A DNA stretch of 64,000 bases from Gammaproteobacteria bacterium. Lineage in GTDB: Bacteria > Pseudomonadota > Gammaproteobacteria > HK1. The stretch lies in contig WLWT01000001.1 in the NCBI GenBank assembly GCA_012103455.1, positions 124,001 to 188,000 on the forward strand. Reading direction: 5' to 3'. Numbering within the stretch: position 1 is the first letter of the stretch; every line of letters begins with the position of its first letter. The notes under the pieces were generated by a model. The model ran no database searches. It saw only the letters and a list, made by a program, of their open reading frames with translations, and was not told where the DNA came from. A program made the translations under genes and the position numbers. Positions 53,884 to 63,303 of the stretch are shown here, piece by piece.

Positions 53884-54045
53884 ACGTTGCACTGCAAATG
53901 GGATTGGTGTACCTGAAACAACAAGGCCTGTTCTGACTTCGGGACGGCTGGATTGCCTATCATCACGGTTGATGAAACGCCCTGTACGGAGCCGCATGCA
54001 GGGTGTTGTGGGGGCTGGAGGGTAGAGATCTCCGGCTACCCCGAT
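53884..54045 (+). mobile_element. 3' fragment of a group II intron
   Basis: Encodes the last residues of the maturase (ALQMGLVYLKQQGLF, stop, LRDGWIAYHHG), then a domain V hairpin (CCCTGTACGGAGCCGCATGC / AGGG), a domain VI stem (GGAGGGTAGAGATCTCC) and the 3' end CTACCCCGAT. It matches the 3' end of the intron at 62394-63304 almost base for base. The rest of the intron is missing, and the fragment is joined to the decapitated methyltransferase. Confidence 0.75.
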
Positions 54046-54628
54046 TAGCCCATTTGCTTGCAAAATATCCGATGTCACTTGGGGACGCGGCATATTTTGG
54101 AAGAAAGTTCCAAAAGAAGACTATGAATTACTTGCCACAGACATAGCGACTGGAGTTGACTGTAAAGAATTACCCTATGGGAATGAATCGCTTGACTGTG
54201 TTGTATTAGACCCTCCTTATATGGAAGGGTTCTATCGTAAACAAAATGATCATAAGGCTGGGTCAGGCACTCATTCAGCATTTTCATCCGCCTATTCAAA
54301 TGGTGATGAAGTAAACGCCGACACAAAAAACACTGGCACTAAAAAGTGGCATGCAGCAGTTACGGACGTGTACTTCAAAGCTGGCCTAGAAGCATACAGA
54401 GTACTCAAAGAGAAAGGCATCCTTATTGTCAAATGTCAAGATGAAGTTAGTGCTGGAAAACAATGGTTAACCCATGTTGAAATAATAAATAAGTATGAAT
54501 CATATGGCTTTTACGCAAAAGATTTGTTTATTGTAGTAAGAACAAATAAACTATCTGTTAGTCGATTAAAAAACCAAATACACACTAGGAAAAATCACTA
54601 CTATTTTTTGGTATTTATTGAAAAATAG
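54046..54628 (+). pseudogene. DNA adenine/cytosine-N4 methyltransferase, N-terminus missing
   Basis: An open frame from the intron boundary: [25 protein letters not shown], then the catalytic [14 protein letters not shown], then [20 protein letters not shown] and a normal end at TAG 54628. This is an amino-methyltransferase of a restriction-modification or orphan type, lacking the first part of the AdoMet-binding domain where the intron fragment begins. The start at 54221 used by a simple ORF search would remove the DPPY motif. An XRE regulator gene lies on the other side of IS630 copy 2; the two may have been one locus. Confidence 0.7.
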
Positions 54629-54696
54629 TCAATGGACATCAATGTATCCAAGCAGCATACCTCTCAAACTTGGGTTTTCATCGAGTAAAGTTGTTA

Positions 54697-55803
54697 CTAA
54701 TTCGGCAAAAAATTACCCGACATCGATTCAGAATATATCTGACATGCTCTTCATATAAAAACTGTTTAATCATTTGCGTATTGTGTTGCAGTGAGTGCAA
54801 CACCGAACGAGCCAAGGCCACCCGTTGCTCCTTTGTAGCCACCACTGTCCGCCCAATCCGTTGGCTTTTTACGTGATGCCATACTAGCTCATCAGGATTG
54901 AGTTCCGGTGAATACGGCGGTAACAATACTAACGTGAGCTTACCTTGGCTAGTGCGGACAAATTCTTGCACCTTCTTGGCTCGATGAATTCGATGGCCAT
55001 CAACAACCCAATAGATCGATCCCTTGGCGTTGTGCAGCAAACGCCTTGGAAAGTCGATAAAAACGTCCGCGGTTACCCGTGATTCGCTCACCATGAAACG
55101 CAGGTGACCCTTCGGCGAAACGGCTGACAGCCTATTCACGCTAAAGCGCCGACCCGTTTTCGCTACAACTGGCGTATCACCCCGTACCCCCCAAGTGGTA
55201 CCACGATGATAATCCGACCGGATCGTCGATTCGTCGCCAAAATAGACCCGCGCTCGGCGCCTTTTCGCTTCTTGTTGTACTTCAGGCCAAGTTTCTCTTA
55301 ACCATACCTTAACCTGAGCAGGGTCTGGCTCGTATGCCTTAAACCCAGGGCGCTGCGCACTCATCCCCCAACGAGACAGGCTATTGCCCACCGAGCGCTC
55401 GCTGACTTCGATGCCGAATTTGTCTTGCAGTCATATCTGAATCATCGAGCGCGTCCACAGGGCATCGTGACAATCCAATTGCAACGGATTCGTTTTAACC
55501 CGTTCACGTAAGCGATCCGCATATTCATCGGGACACTTTCTTGGGCGGCCCGTGATCTTGCCGGTAGACAGCGCCTGTTCACCACCTTGCTCATACCTGG
55601 ATAACCAATCGTCAATGCAAGAACGATGAAATCCGAGGGCTTTAATTACTTTTTCAGGGCTTTCACCCGATAATACTTGCGCAACCGCGTGCCTGCGGAT
55701 GGCTTCTCGCGCGGAATGGGGCAGTGAGCGACCGTCTGTCTTTTTCATAGCATCATTGTAACATATTTATTAATTTGTGTCGGGTAACTTTTTTCTGAAG
55801 TAG
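54697..55803 (-). mobile_element. IS630-family element, copy 2, with a nonsense codon
   Basis: 1107 bp, ends CTAATTCGGCAAAAAATTAC and CTACTTCAGAAAAAAGTTAC, flanked by TA (54695-54696, 55804-55805). The transposase (ATG 55748, minus) is full length but has TGA at codon 104 (ATTCAGATATGACTGC, where copy 1 has ATATTACTG). No frameshift follows. Confidence 0.9.
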
Positions 55804-55841
55804 TAGTTGCTCTGCAGTAATATCCTATTCTTCAAGAATTG

Positions 55842-56087
55842 TCATTTAGAAGCACCTTGTTCCAGTTGATTGATGAACTTACAAACATCAAATTGGAGTG
55901 CTTCTGCCACATTTAAAAACTCAATTAAATCAAGCCTTCTTTCACCACTTTCAAATTTTGATACGAATGATTGGGGCTTGTTGAGCCTCTCAGCGAGATA
56001 TTGCTGTGTAATTCCAGCATCTTTACGATGCTGTACCAGCAATTCTCTGAATATCTCATATTTTTTGGTAAAAACCGATGATGTCAT
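55842..56087 (-). CDS. XRE-family transcriptional regulator
   Basis: An 81-residue HTH protein: RELLVQHRKDAGITQQYLAE supplies the first helices and NKPQSFVSKFESGERR the recognition helix, as in small Cro/C1-type regulators of toxin-antitoxin and restriction systems. GGAAGG precedes the ATG at 56087. Two ATCC-N7-GGAT inverted repeats lie 30-60 bases upstream, an arrangement expected for autorepression. It faces the methyltransferase remnant across IS630 copy 2. Confidence 0.85.
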   Translation of the reverse strand: MTSSVFTKKYEIFRELLVQHRKDAGITQQYLAERLNKPQSFVSKFESGERRLDLIEFLNVAEALQFDVCKFINQLEQGASK

Positions 56088-56118
56088 AGCTACCCTTCCA
56101 GTTTGAAAGGGTATTGTC

Positions 56119-56152
56119 TATCCTATAATAGGATTATCCCAAAACAGGATAA
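56119..56152. promoter_or_regulatory. two candidate operators ATCC-N7-GGAT upstream of the XRE gene
   Basis: TATCCTATAATAGGAT and TATCCCAAAACAGGATA lie side by side. Both have ATCC and GGAT separated by seven bases, and TATAAT within the first could be a -10 box. The layout is similar in kind to HipB-type operators (TATCC-N8-GGATA), though one base shorter in spacing. Confidence 0.6.
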
Positions 56153-56179
56153 TTATGTAATGCTTATATTAGGGCTAAC

Positions 56180-56251
56180 GAGGCTGTAGAAAAACCTCAT
56201 TTTTCAAATTTCTGATCAATAAAATCAATTAGTTACATAGTAGTAGTAAAA
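56180..56251. repeat. left half of a MITE3 split by a 6-kb insertion
   Basis: GAGGCTGTAGAAAAACCTCA onward matches the first 60-70 bp of the MITE3 at 1117. It is preceded by GGGCTAAC and ends in AGTAAAA, which recurs at 62288-62294 where the right half begins. Confidence 0.75.
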
Positions 56252-56871
56252 GGCGCGCTCTTAAAATAATGTATTCATCTATCGGTAGTTGAGTGATAAT
56301 CTGGTCTCTTTTGTCAAGAGAAAAATACCCATTATGAGCCGTGCGGAAATAGTCAAGCGCAGTCATGCAACTGTGACCTTGCAAGTCACCATTTCTTTGG
56401 ATTCCAAATCGATGCTTCGCTCGGAAGAAGCTATTCGTGATGGGTTGAATAATGCGGGTTGTTTGGCTGCTGAGCAAGCCCTTAAACAGTTTGATACCGA
56501 TGGATCTACAATCATTTTGGGTGACGTCAAGCTGACCTCGAAAGGGCTTTACCATAAAACCTATCAAACTCAGTGGGGTGAGGCCAAAGTGGATCGCCAC
56601 GTTTATCAATCAACTCAAGGCGGCCGCCAATATTGTCCATTAGAAAAAGACGCAAGAATCTTTCTAACGGCAACACCCGGCTTTGTTAAGTTGCTTTCTT
56701 GTCAATACGCGGAACTGGGTTCGAGTCGAGCCTTATTTGACCCGCATCACTGTCATGGTCGAAACATAGCGAGAAGCTATTTGAAATCTATCGGTGACGC
56801 AGTGGGAGCCGTCGCTCAAGCGAAAGAACAGGCATGGACGTATGCCCCACCGCAATGAGCCAAGCCGGTTA

Positions 56872-57980
56872 CTAATTCGGCAAAAAATTACCAGACATCA
56901 ATTCAGAATATATCTGACATGCTCTTCATAGAAAAACTGTTTAATTATTTGCGTATTCTGTTGCAGTGAGTGCAACACCGAACGAGCCAAGGCCACCCGT
57001 TGCTCCTTTGTAGCCACCACTGTCCGCCCAATCCGTTGGCTTTTTACGTGATGCCATACTAGCTCATCAGGATTGAGTTCCGGTGAATACGACGGTAACA
57101 ATACTAACGTGAGCCTCCCTTGGCTAGTGCGGACAAATTCTTGCACTTTCTTGGCTCGATGAATTCGATGGCCATCAACAATCAAATAGACCGATCCCTT
57201 GGCGTTGTGCAGCAAACGCCTTGGAAAGTCGATAAAAACGTCTGCGGTTACCCGCGATTCGCTCACCATGAAACGCAGGTGACCCTTCGGCGAAACGGCT
57301 GACAGCCTATTCACGCTAAAGCGCCGACCCGTTTTCGCTACAACCGGCGTATCACCCCGTACCCCCCACAAGTGGTACCACGATGATAATCCGACCGGAT
57401 CGTCGATTCGTCGCCAAAATAGACCCGCGCTCGGCGCCTTTTCGCTTCTTGTTGTACTTCAGGCCAAGTTTCTCTTAACCATACCTTAACCTGATCAGGG
57501 TCTGGCTCGTATGCCTTAAACCCAGGGCGCTGCGCACTCATCCCCAAACGAGACAGGCTATTGCCCACCGAGCGCTCACTGACTTCGATGCCAAATTTGT
57601 CTTGCAGTCATATCTGAATCATCGAGCGCGTCCACAGGGCATCGTGACAATCCAATTGCAACGGATTCGTTTTAACCCGTTCACGTAAGCGATCCGCATA
57701 TTCATCGGGACACTTTCTTGGGCGACCCGTGATCTTGCCGGTAGACAGCGCCTGTTCACCACCTTGCTCATACCTGGATAAGCAATCGTCAATGCAAGAA
57801 CGATGAAATCCGAGGGCTTTAATTACTTTTTCAGGGCTTTCACCCGATAATACTTGCGCAACCGCGTGCCTGCGGATGGCTTCTCGCGCGGAATGGGGCA
57901 GTGAGCGACCGTCTGTCTTTTTCATAGCATCATTGTAACATATTTATTAATTTGTGTCGGGTAATTTTTTGCCGAAGTAG
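56872..57980 (-). mobile_element. IS630-family element, copy 3, nonsense and frameshift
   Basis: 1109 bp, flanked by TA at 56870-56871 and 57981-57982. It has the same TGA at codon 104 as copy 2 and an additional 2-bp insertion (ACTTGTGGGGGG, copy 1 ACTTGGGGGG) that shifts the frame. It lies inside ISKra4-A. Confidence 0.9.
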
Positions 57981-58422
57981 TAAGAGCGTGAGTGTTGGCA
58001 TAGATGGGACCTGTATGCTGTTGACTGAAGGCGGTTGGCGCGAGTCCATGGTGGGTACTATAAGTCTTTATGATGGCGAGGGGGAAAGACTGCATACCAT
58101 TCAAATGGGGGCGACACCGGAATAGGGCAAGAAGAAGTTTTATGGTCGATTGGATCAAGAGTTATCGAAGGTCAAGGCACGATATCCCAAGGCAAGCTAT
58201 GTTGCAATAGCTGATGGAGCGAGAAGTAATGGGTCTTATTTGAAGTCTAGAACTGACCGACAGTGGGTGGATTTTTGGCATGCTGTGGGTTATCTGGGCA
58301 AAGCAGGCGATGCGCTATTTTCAGGAAAAAGACAGCATGTTGCACGTAAAGAGTGGCTTGACCAAGCGTGTCATCGACTTAAAAGTCAACCGGGTTCAGC
58401 GACCCGGCTATACAATGAGATA

Positions 58423-59530
58423 CTAATTCGGAAAAAAATTACCCGACATCGATTCAGAATATATCTGACATGCTCTTCATAGAAAAACCGTTTAATTATT
58501 TGCGTATTGTGTTGCAGTGAGTGCAACACCGAACGAGCCAAGGCCACCCGTTGCTCCTTTGTAGCCACCACTGTCCGCCCAATCCGTTGGCTTTTTACGT
58601 GATGCCATACTAGCTCATCAGGATTGAGTTCCGGTGAATACGGCGGTAACCATACTAACGTGAGCTTACCTTGGCTAGTGCGGACAAATTCTTGCACTTT
58701 CTTGGCTCGATGAATTCGATGGCCATCAACAATCAAATAGACCGATCGCTTGGCGTTGTGCAGCAAACGCCTTGGAAAGTCGATAAAAACGTCTGCGGTT
58801 ACCCGTGATTCGCTCACCATAAAACGCAGGTGACCCTTCGGCGAAACGGCTGACAGCCTATTTACGCTAAAGCGCCGACCCGTTTTCGCTACAACCGGCG
58901 TATCACCCCCGTACCCCCCAAGTGGTACCACGATGATAATCCGACCGGATCGTCGATTCGTCGCCAAAATAGACCCGCGCTCGGCGCCTTTTCGCTTCTT
59001 GTTGTACTTCAGGCCAAGTTTCTCTTAACCATACCTTAACCTGAGCAGGGTCTGGCTCGTATGCCTTAAACCCAGGGCGCTGCGCACTCATCCCCCAACG
59101 AGACAGGCTATTGCCCACCGAGCGCTCGCTGACTTCGATGCCAAATTTGTCTTGCAGTCATATCTGAATCATCGAGCGCGTCCACAGGGCATCGTGAAAA
59201 TCCAATTGCAACGGATTCGTTTTAACCCGTTCACGTAAGCGATCCGCATATTCATCGGGACACTTTCTTGGGCGACCCGTGATCTTGCCGGTGGACAGCG
59301 CCTGTTCACCGCCTTGCTCATACCTAGATAACCAATCGTCAATGCAAGAACGATGAAATCCGAGGGCTTTAATTACTTTTTCAGGGCTTTCACCCGATAA
59401 TGCTTGCGCAACCGCGTGCCTACGGATGGCTTCTCGCGCGGAATGGGGCAGTGAGCGACCGTCTGTCTTTTTCATAGTATCATTATAACATATTTTATTA
59501 ATTTGTGTCGGGTAATTTTTGCCGAAGTAG
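58423..59530 (-). mobile_element. IS630-family element, copy 4, nonsense and frameshift
   Basis: 1108 bp, flanked by TA at 58421-58422 and 59531-59532. Carries the shared TGA at codon 104 plus a one-base insertion in a G run (TACGGGGGTGAT, copy 1 TACGGGGTGAT). Inserted in the same orientation as copy 3, in the same ISKra4-A. Confidence 0.9.
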
Positions 59531-59881
59531 TAAAAGGGCGCCTTGAGGCCGGGTCGTTTAAAAAGACCGATAAAGAGCACTGATTAGCATCGGTCACTTA
59601 TTTTAAAAATAACCAATCCAAGATGTGTTATTTTCGACATCAGTCAGACAATTGACCGATCGGATCAGGTGTGACTGAAGCGGCTTGTAAAACGTTGGTC
59701 AAGCAGCGCCTATGCCATTCAGGCATGCGCTGGAAGGAGGCTGGGGCTCAAGCCGTTCTCTCATTGCGTGGGTTGACCCACACGGATGCTCGTTGGGATC
59801 AATGTTGGCGTAAGCTCGATCAATATGGATTTGATTGAGCTGATTAAATACATCATATTGAGAGCGTATCCCTTTAGAGGA

Positions 59882-60701
59882 ATGAACATGAATGAGGAAA
59901 TGATAGAAAATCATGAGGACCTTAAATACCAGTACGATAATGACATCGCCGATGTCTTTGAAGAGTACATGCAGAGCCACTATCGGAGGGCCGCAAAGGA
60001 ATTGTTTGTGGCTGCGGTTGGTGATTTGCAGGGTCAACGGATGCTAGAGCTATCTTGCGGAACCGGAGCCGTCACACGAGGACTCAAGCAGATCTCTCCG
60101 TCAGCGAGCATTGTAGGCAGCGATATTAGCACTGGAATAATTGCAAAGGCACAGAAAATCGAAGCGGCCGAGCCCTTGGGAATTCGCTATCTCGTGGGCG
60201 ATGCAATCACCCAAGGATCTGTGGAAGGTGGCGACTACGATGTCGTGGTTGCACACTGCCTGCTTTGTTATGCCAAGGACAAGACAGAACTGCGCAGTAT
60301 GGTAAAAACTTGTTATGATAACCTTCGTCCTGGAGGACGCTTGGTTATGGCAGTTAATTAATGACGTCTGGACTCGAACAAGCATCAAGCGACCTTACAG
60401 AGCAGGCGTCTCCATCTTTCAGGTTCCAACCAGCAGACGCGACCCAGCGGACACTCAGGAAGGCGAGTTGTGCATCTGTAGGGTGCTGCTACCAGACGGG
60501 CAGAGGGAGAGATCTTTCCACTATCACTGGGAAGAGCAAACTTGCCGTAAGATGCTGGAAAGCGTTGGATTTACCCAAGCCACGCTAGAACCTTTCATGC
60601 TCTCTCTTGTGCCACCTTCTCAGAGGTTCGATCCTGGATACACATCCTTTACCGATTTTCCATTCTCAACTATTCTCCGCGCATTGCGGCCAGAACAGTA
60701 A
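59882..60701 (+). pseudogene. class I SAM-dependent methyltransferase, frameshifted cargo gene
   Basis: From ATG 59882 (TTTAGAGG before it) the first frame gives MLELSCGTGAVTRGLKQIS, VGSDIS and LRPGGRLVMAVN, a standard AdoMet fold. It then meets TAA. The continuing frame gives NDVWTRTSIKRPYRAGVSIF and ends LRALRPEQ at 60701. The frame change is at GTTAATTAATGACG near 60358, where one extra base fits. Intact length would be about 273 residues. The substrate is unknown. It is the only non-transposase gene between the two ISKra4 elements. Confidence 0.75.
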
Positions 60702-60749
60702 TCAAAAAAAGGACCGTTGCCTAGTAGTGCATGGGTGCAATCCCAAAAA

Positions 60750-62287
60750 GGGGTTCTGCCTTATAATAATGTCCCATCTAAACCAAACCCCCACTTTCGC
60801 ATGGGTTGATGCGCTCCCAAAATTCCTGCCATCGACCTTGGGTCAGCACTCACGCGCGTAAGCTCAATACTGTCTTCAAGCCTTTATCTTTCCCTCTCAT
60901 ACCCGAACGACACAGCCGCTGTTCAATTAACCTCTTGCAGGCGGCTTCCGTGACACCAGAGCCGATTGGAAAGTGCTGCTCACGCTATCGCGCATAGTCC
61001 ATCATAGACCGGTGATGGGTGAAGCATCTGATGGCGTCTTTGACTTTTTTCTTTGCTATCTGCCGTTAGGCGCTTACGGCCCACTCTGTTCAAGGGCACC
61101 TCTAAAAATTACGAGTTTCGCGCTTCGCGGAAGCGTAAGTGGTTGATTTTATAGATCGGAAAATTGCAGAATGTGGATTATTAGAGGTGCCCTTCAATTC
61201 ATCGAGCACCTTTTGTGCGCCATTGCTTTGGTGTTTGAGTCTGTGACATTGCTCTTTTAACCAAGCTTTTCGTTTTGACTTCCCGGTTTTGTCTTGATGG
61301 GCTCCGTTAGCCGCCTGCGCCAGATATTGTGTTGCATGATAGACATCCAAAATCCGATGCTGCGTCAGGGGGGTTAATAGCGGCCAGTTATCACTTGCCC
61401 CCTCAGCAATGCCGATTCGAGTGGCATTGGGGTAGAGCGACTTAACGTGTTCAGCCTCCGCCATAAACCGCTGTTTGAATGACACCTTGCCCTATTGCGC
61501 ACAAGCCCCTCAATAAATGCTGTGTAACCGCTGCCCTTCACCGTCATATAACGAGATAGAACCCACCATCGCTTCTCGCCAAACACCCCCTCGCATTGGC
61601 ACCATCGCACCGTCCAGGCTCATACTGACCCCTTCTACTTCCTCATCAAACTCAGGCGTCCGATACTTCCATACCTCTTCCTTGGCCATACCGCCTCCTT
61701 GGCTTGGGCAATCGCACCCACCTGCCCGGCCACTTTTTGTCAATCATTCACTGAAATCTTGCAGCCATGATTATCCGCAAGGTCATGGCGGGTTTCATTG
61801 GCGTTCAGCCGGGCCTATTGGCTTGATAATAGCTTGGCCATGCGCGGGGTTGCATTTTGCATGACCCGCGCTGAGGCTTCCATTGGACAGTCGATACGAC
61901 CCCCCTTAGACGTTGGGTACACAGGGCGGACAACGTCGATGGGTCCATAGGGCGTCGATGGGTCCATAGGGCGAATAATACGTTTGGTTGCTTTGCGTGC
62001 GTGAAGTGAGTGTTATACCGCTTACCTCGATTGGACTGCCATCGGTATCAAAGCGATGAAGGGCTTGGGCTGCCGCAGAGCAACCCAGGGGGTTGCTCAC
62101 CGATAAAATCGTGCTTTCCATCGCCAGCAATGAGCCGGTTAACTCCATCTGTAACTTCAAACTTAATCCGATGGCCTGAGCGTGAAATGATTTGGACCGA
62201 TGACGGGGAAGACATAGAGAGCACCCTCACAAAGCTTATAACAGGGCTAGGCTGGCTAAAATACCACATTATGTCAAGGCAAAACCC
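60750..62287 (-). mobile_element. ISKra4-family element B, heavily decayed
   Basis: Inverted ends GGGGTTCTGCCTTATAATAATG (left) and, reverse complement of the right, GGGTTTTGCCTTGACATAATG. On the minus strand: GCSAAAQALHRFDTDGSPIE near 62100, SLDGAMVPMRGGVWREAMVG near 61600, and at the far end PIGSGVTEAACKRLIEQRLC near 60900. Frames are broken many times, a MITE-like insert lies at 61094, and there is a 19-bp tandem duplication around 61938-61973 (TCGATGGGTCCATAGGGCG). Confidence 0.75.
61094..61192. repeat. short element with MITE1 ends but a different interior
   Basis: The 99-bp element has GGGCACCTCTAAAAATTA and TAATAGAGGTGCCC-type ends (right end ATTATTAGAGGTGCCC), but the interior does not match the 140-bp MITE1. 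It interrupts ISKra4-B. Confidence 0.7.
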
Positions 62288-62322
62288 AGTAAAATGATGG
62301 TTATGGGTTTTCTACAGCCTCA
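62288..62322. repeat. right half of the split MITE3
   Basis: AGTAAAATGATGGTTATGGG then TTTTCTACAGCCTC corresponds to the second half of the MITE3 at 1117-1212; followed by AACGCC. Confidence 0.75.
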
Positions 62323-62328
62323 ACGCCA

Positions 62329-62393
62329 GCCATAACCGGACCCAAAAAGCGGAGCGTAGAATAGCTTTTTGGGGTCCGAGTTTATGGCATTGT
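62329..62393 (-). other. attC site interrupted by a group IIC intron
   Basis: CCATAACCGGACCCAAAAAG faces CTTTTTGGGGTCCGAGTTTATGG, a long stem of attC type (R' GTTATGG on the minus strand). The right part ends CATTGT; with the intron removed it continues TAGCG, giving TTGT-TAGC, the R'' target of group IIC-attC introns. Confidence 0.7.
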
Positions 62394-62802
62394 GTACGCC
62401 CGGCATGGGCATGAACTGATGGGGTGTAAGTCCCCGGTTGGCAAACCACCGCCAGAATGTCTTGCTGGAAGTCTGGCGTTCACAACGAGCACAAGGCAAT
62501 GGCAAAACCGCGAGATTTTGTAGGCGCGAGGTTGTGTGGGAAGCAAGCCCAATGCAAAGCGGCGCACTGACGGACAGGAACATCATACAAGGCGCAGTCT
62601 GGAGGCGAGTTGGCACACGACAGCGAAGCCGCGTGGTTTAACGGACACCGTCAATGATGCAGGGGTGCAGTGACAGTTCATGTCCTTATCCGGGGAGAAC
62701 GGCTTAACGGGCGGTCGTAGAGAACCCAATCAGGCAGGGGTATGGAAATGGCCTAGGCGCGCGGGCCTGCCATCGGCCAGGAGCCATCCCGGTTGTGATT
62801 AA

Positions 62803-62942
62803 GGACACCTCTAAAAATGCACTTTTTCCGCGATTGCGGCGTCAGCTCCGTGCTCGAATCCTCAGGTATCACCTATACACTGCGGTTGTGCGCGCGGTGC
62901 TTCCTTGCACTCACGAAACAATGACTATTTTTAGAGGCGCCC
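62803..62942 (-). repeat. MITE1 copy h inside the intron remnant
   Basis: A 140-bp reverse copy, ends GGACACCTCTAAAAATGC and ATTTTTAGAGGCGCC, at the point where the intron's reverse transcriptase gene is missing. Confidence 0.9.
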
Positions 62943-62951
62943 TACTATGGG

Positions 62952-63233
62952 ATGGGCAACCCATACCAACACGGTGTTGAACTTGACCACTGGAGACGCC
63001 GGCGGGTCACGATGGGCTATTGGAAACAGGGGGGCAGGGCGCGTACCAAGAGACACAACCTGATCAAACTTGGACTTCCGCTAAAGACTGCGCTGGCTGG
63101 TGGGCGTTCTAGCAAAGGCGGGTGGCAGAGTGCCAAGTCCCACGGGATAAAGGCTGCACTGGGATTGGCGTACTTGGAACAACAAGGCCTGTTCTCACTT
63201 CGGGACGGCTCGATGGCCTGTCATCACGGTTGA
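62952..63233 (+). pseudogene. C-terminal (maturase X) fragment of the group II intron protein
   Basis: WRRRRVTMGYWKQGGRARTK, KLGLPLKTALAGGRSSKG, KAALGLAYLEQQGLFSLRD and CHHG match the maturase/thumb end of intron-encoded reverse transcriptases. No RT motifs (such as YADD) are present upstream. It lies between MITE1 and intron domain V. Confidence 0.75.
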
Positions 63234-63303
63234 TGAAAGCCCTGTGCGGAGCCGCATGCAGGGTGTTGTGGGGGCTGGAGCCTAGAGACCTCCGGCTACC
63301 CGA

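Larger units (their letters stand above)
56252..59872 (+). mobile_element. ISKra4-family element A, broken by two IS630 copies
   Basis: Ends GGCGCGCTCTTAAAATAATG and (reverse complement of the right) GGATACGCTCTCAATATGAT. Removing both IS630 copies leaves about 1.4 kb with one transposase frame starting at ATG 56334 (MSRAEIVKRSHATV). It contains FDTDGSTIILGDVKLTSKG, VGIDGTCMLLTEGGWRES and GSGVTEAACKTLVKQRLC, hallmarks of the ISKra4 group. In-frame stops remain: TGA at about 56856, TAG near 58122, TGA after KEH and before PIGSG (near 59580 and 59655). Each IS630 removal keeps the frame. Confidence 0.8.
56252..62287. mobile_element. composite-transposon-like unit: ISKra4-A, methyltransferase, inverted ISKra4-B
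   Basis: Two ISKra4-type elements in opposite orientation flank a methyltransferase gene. Outside both lies a 7-bp direct repeat AGTAAAA (56245-56251 and 62288-62294), and joining the outer DNA at that repeat restores a MITE3. This suggests the 6-kb block entered as a unit, later enlarged by two IS630 insertions. Confidence 0.6.

Noticed and set aside
54697..59530. Recurring in-frame TGA in IS630 copies and ISKra4-A as a sign of TGA recoding
   Set aside because: Chromosomal genes in the window end normally in TGA (for example jetC, the CoA-transferase at 23065 and the DNA methylase at 2182), and the IS copies also carry frameshifts, so decay is the simpler reading.
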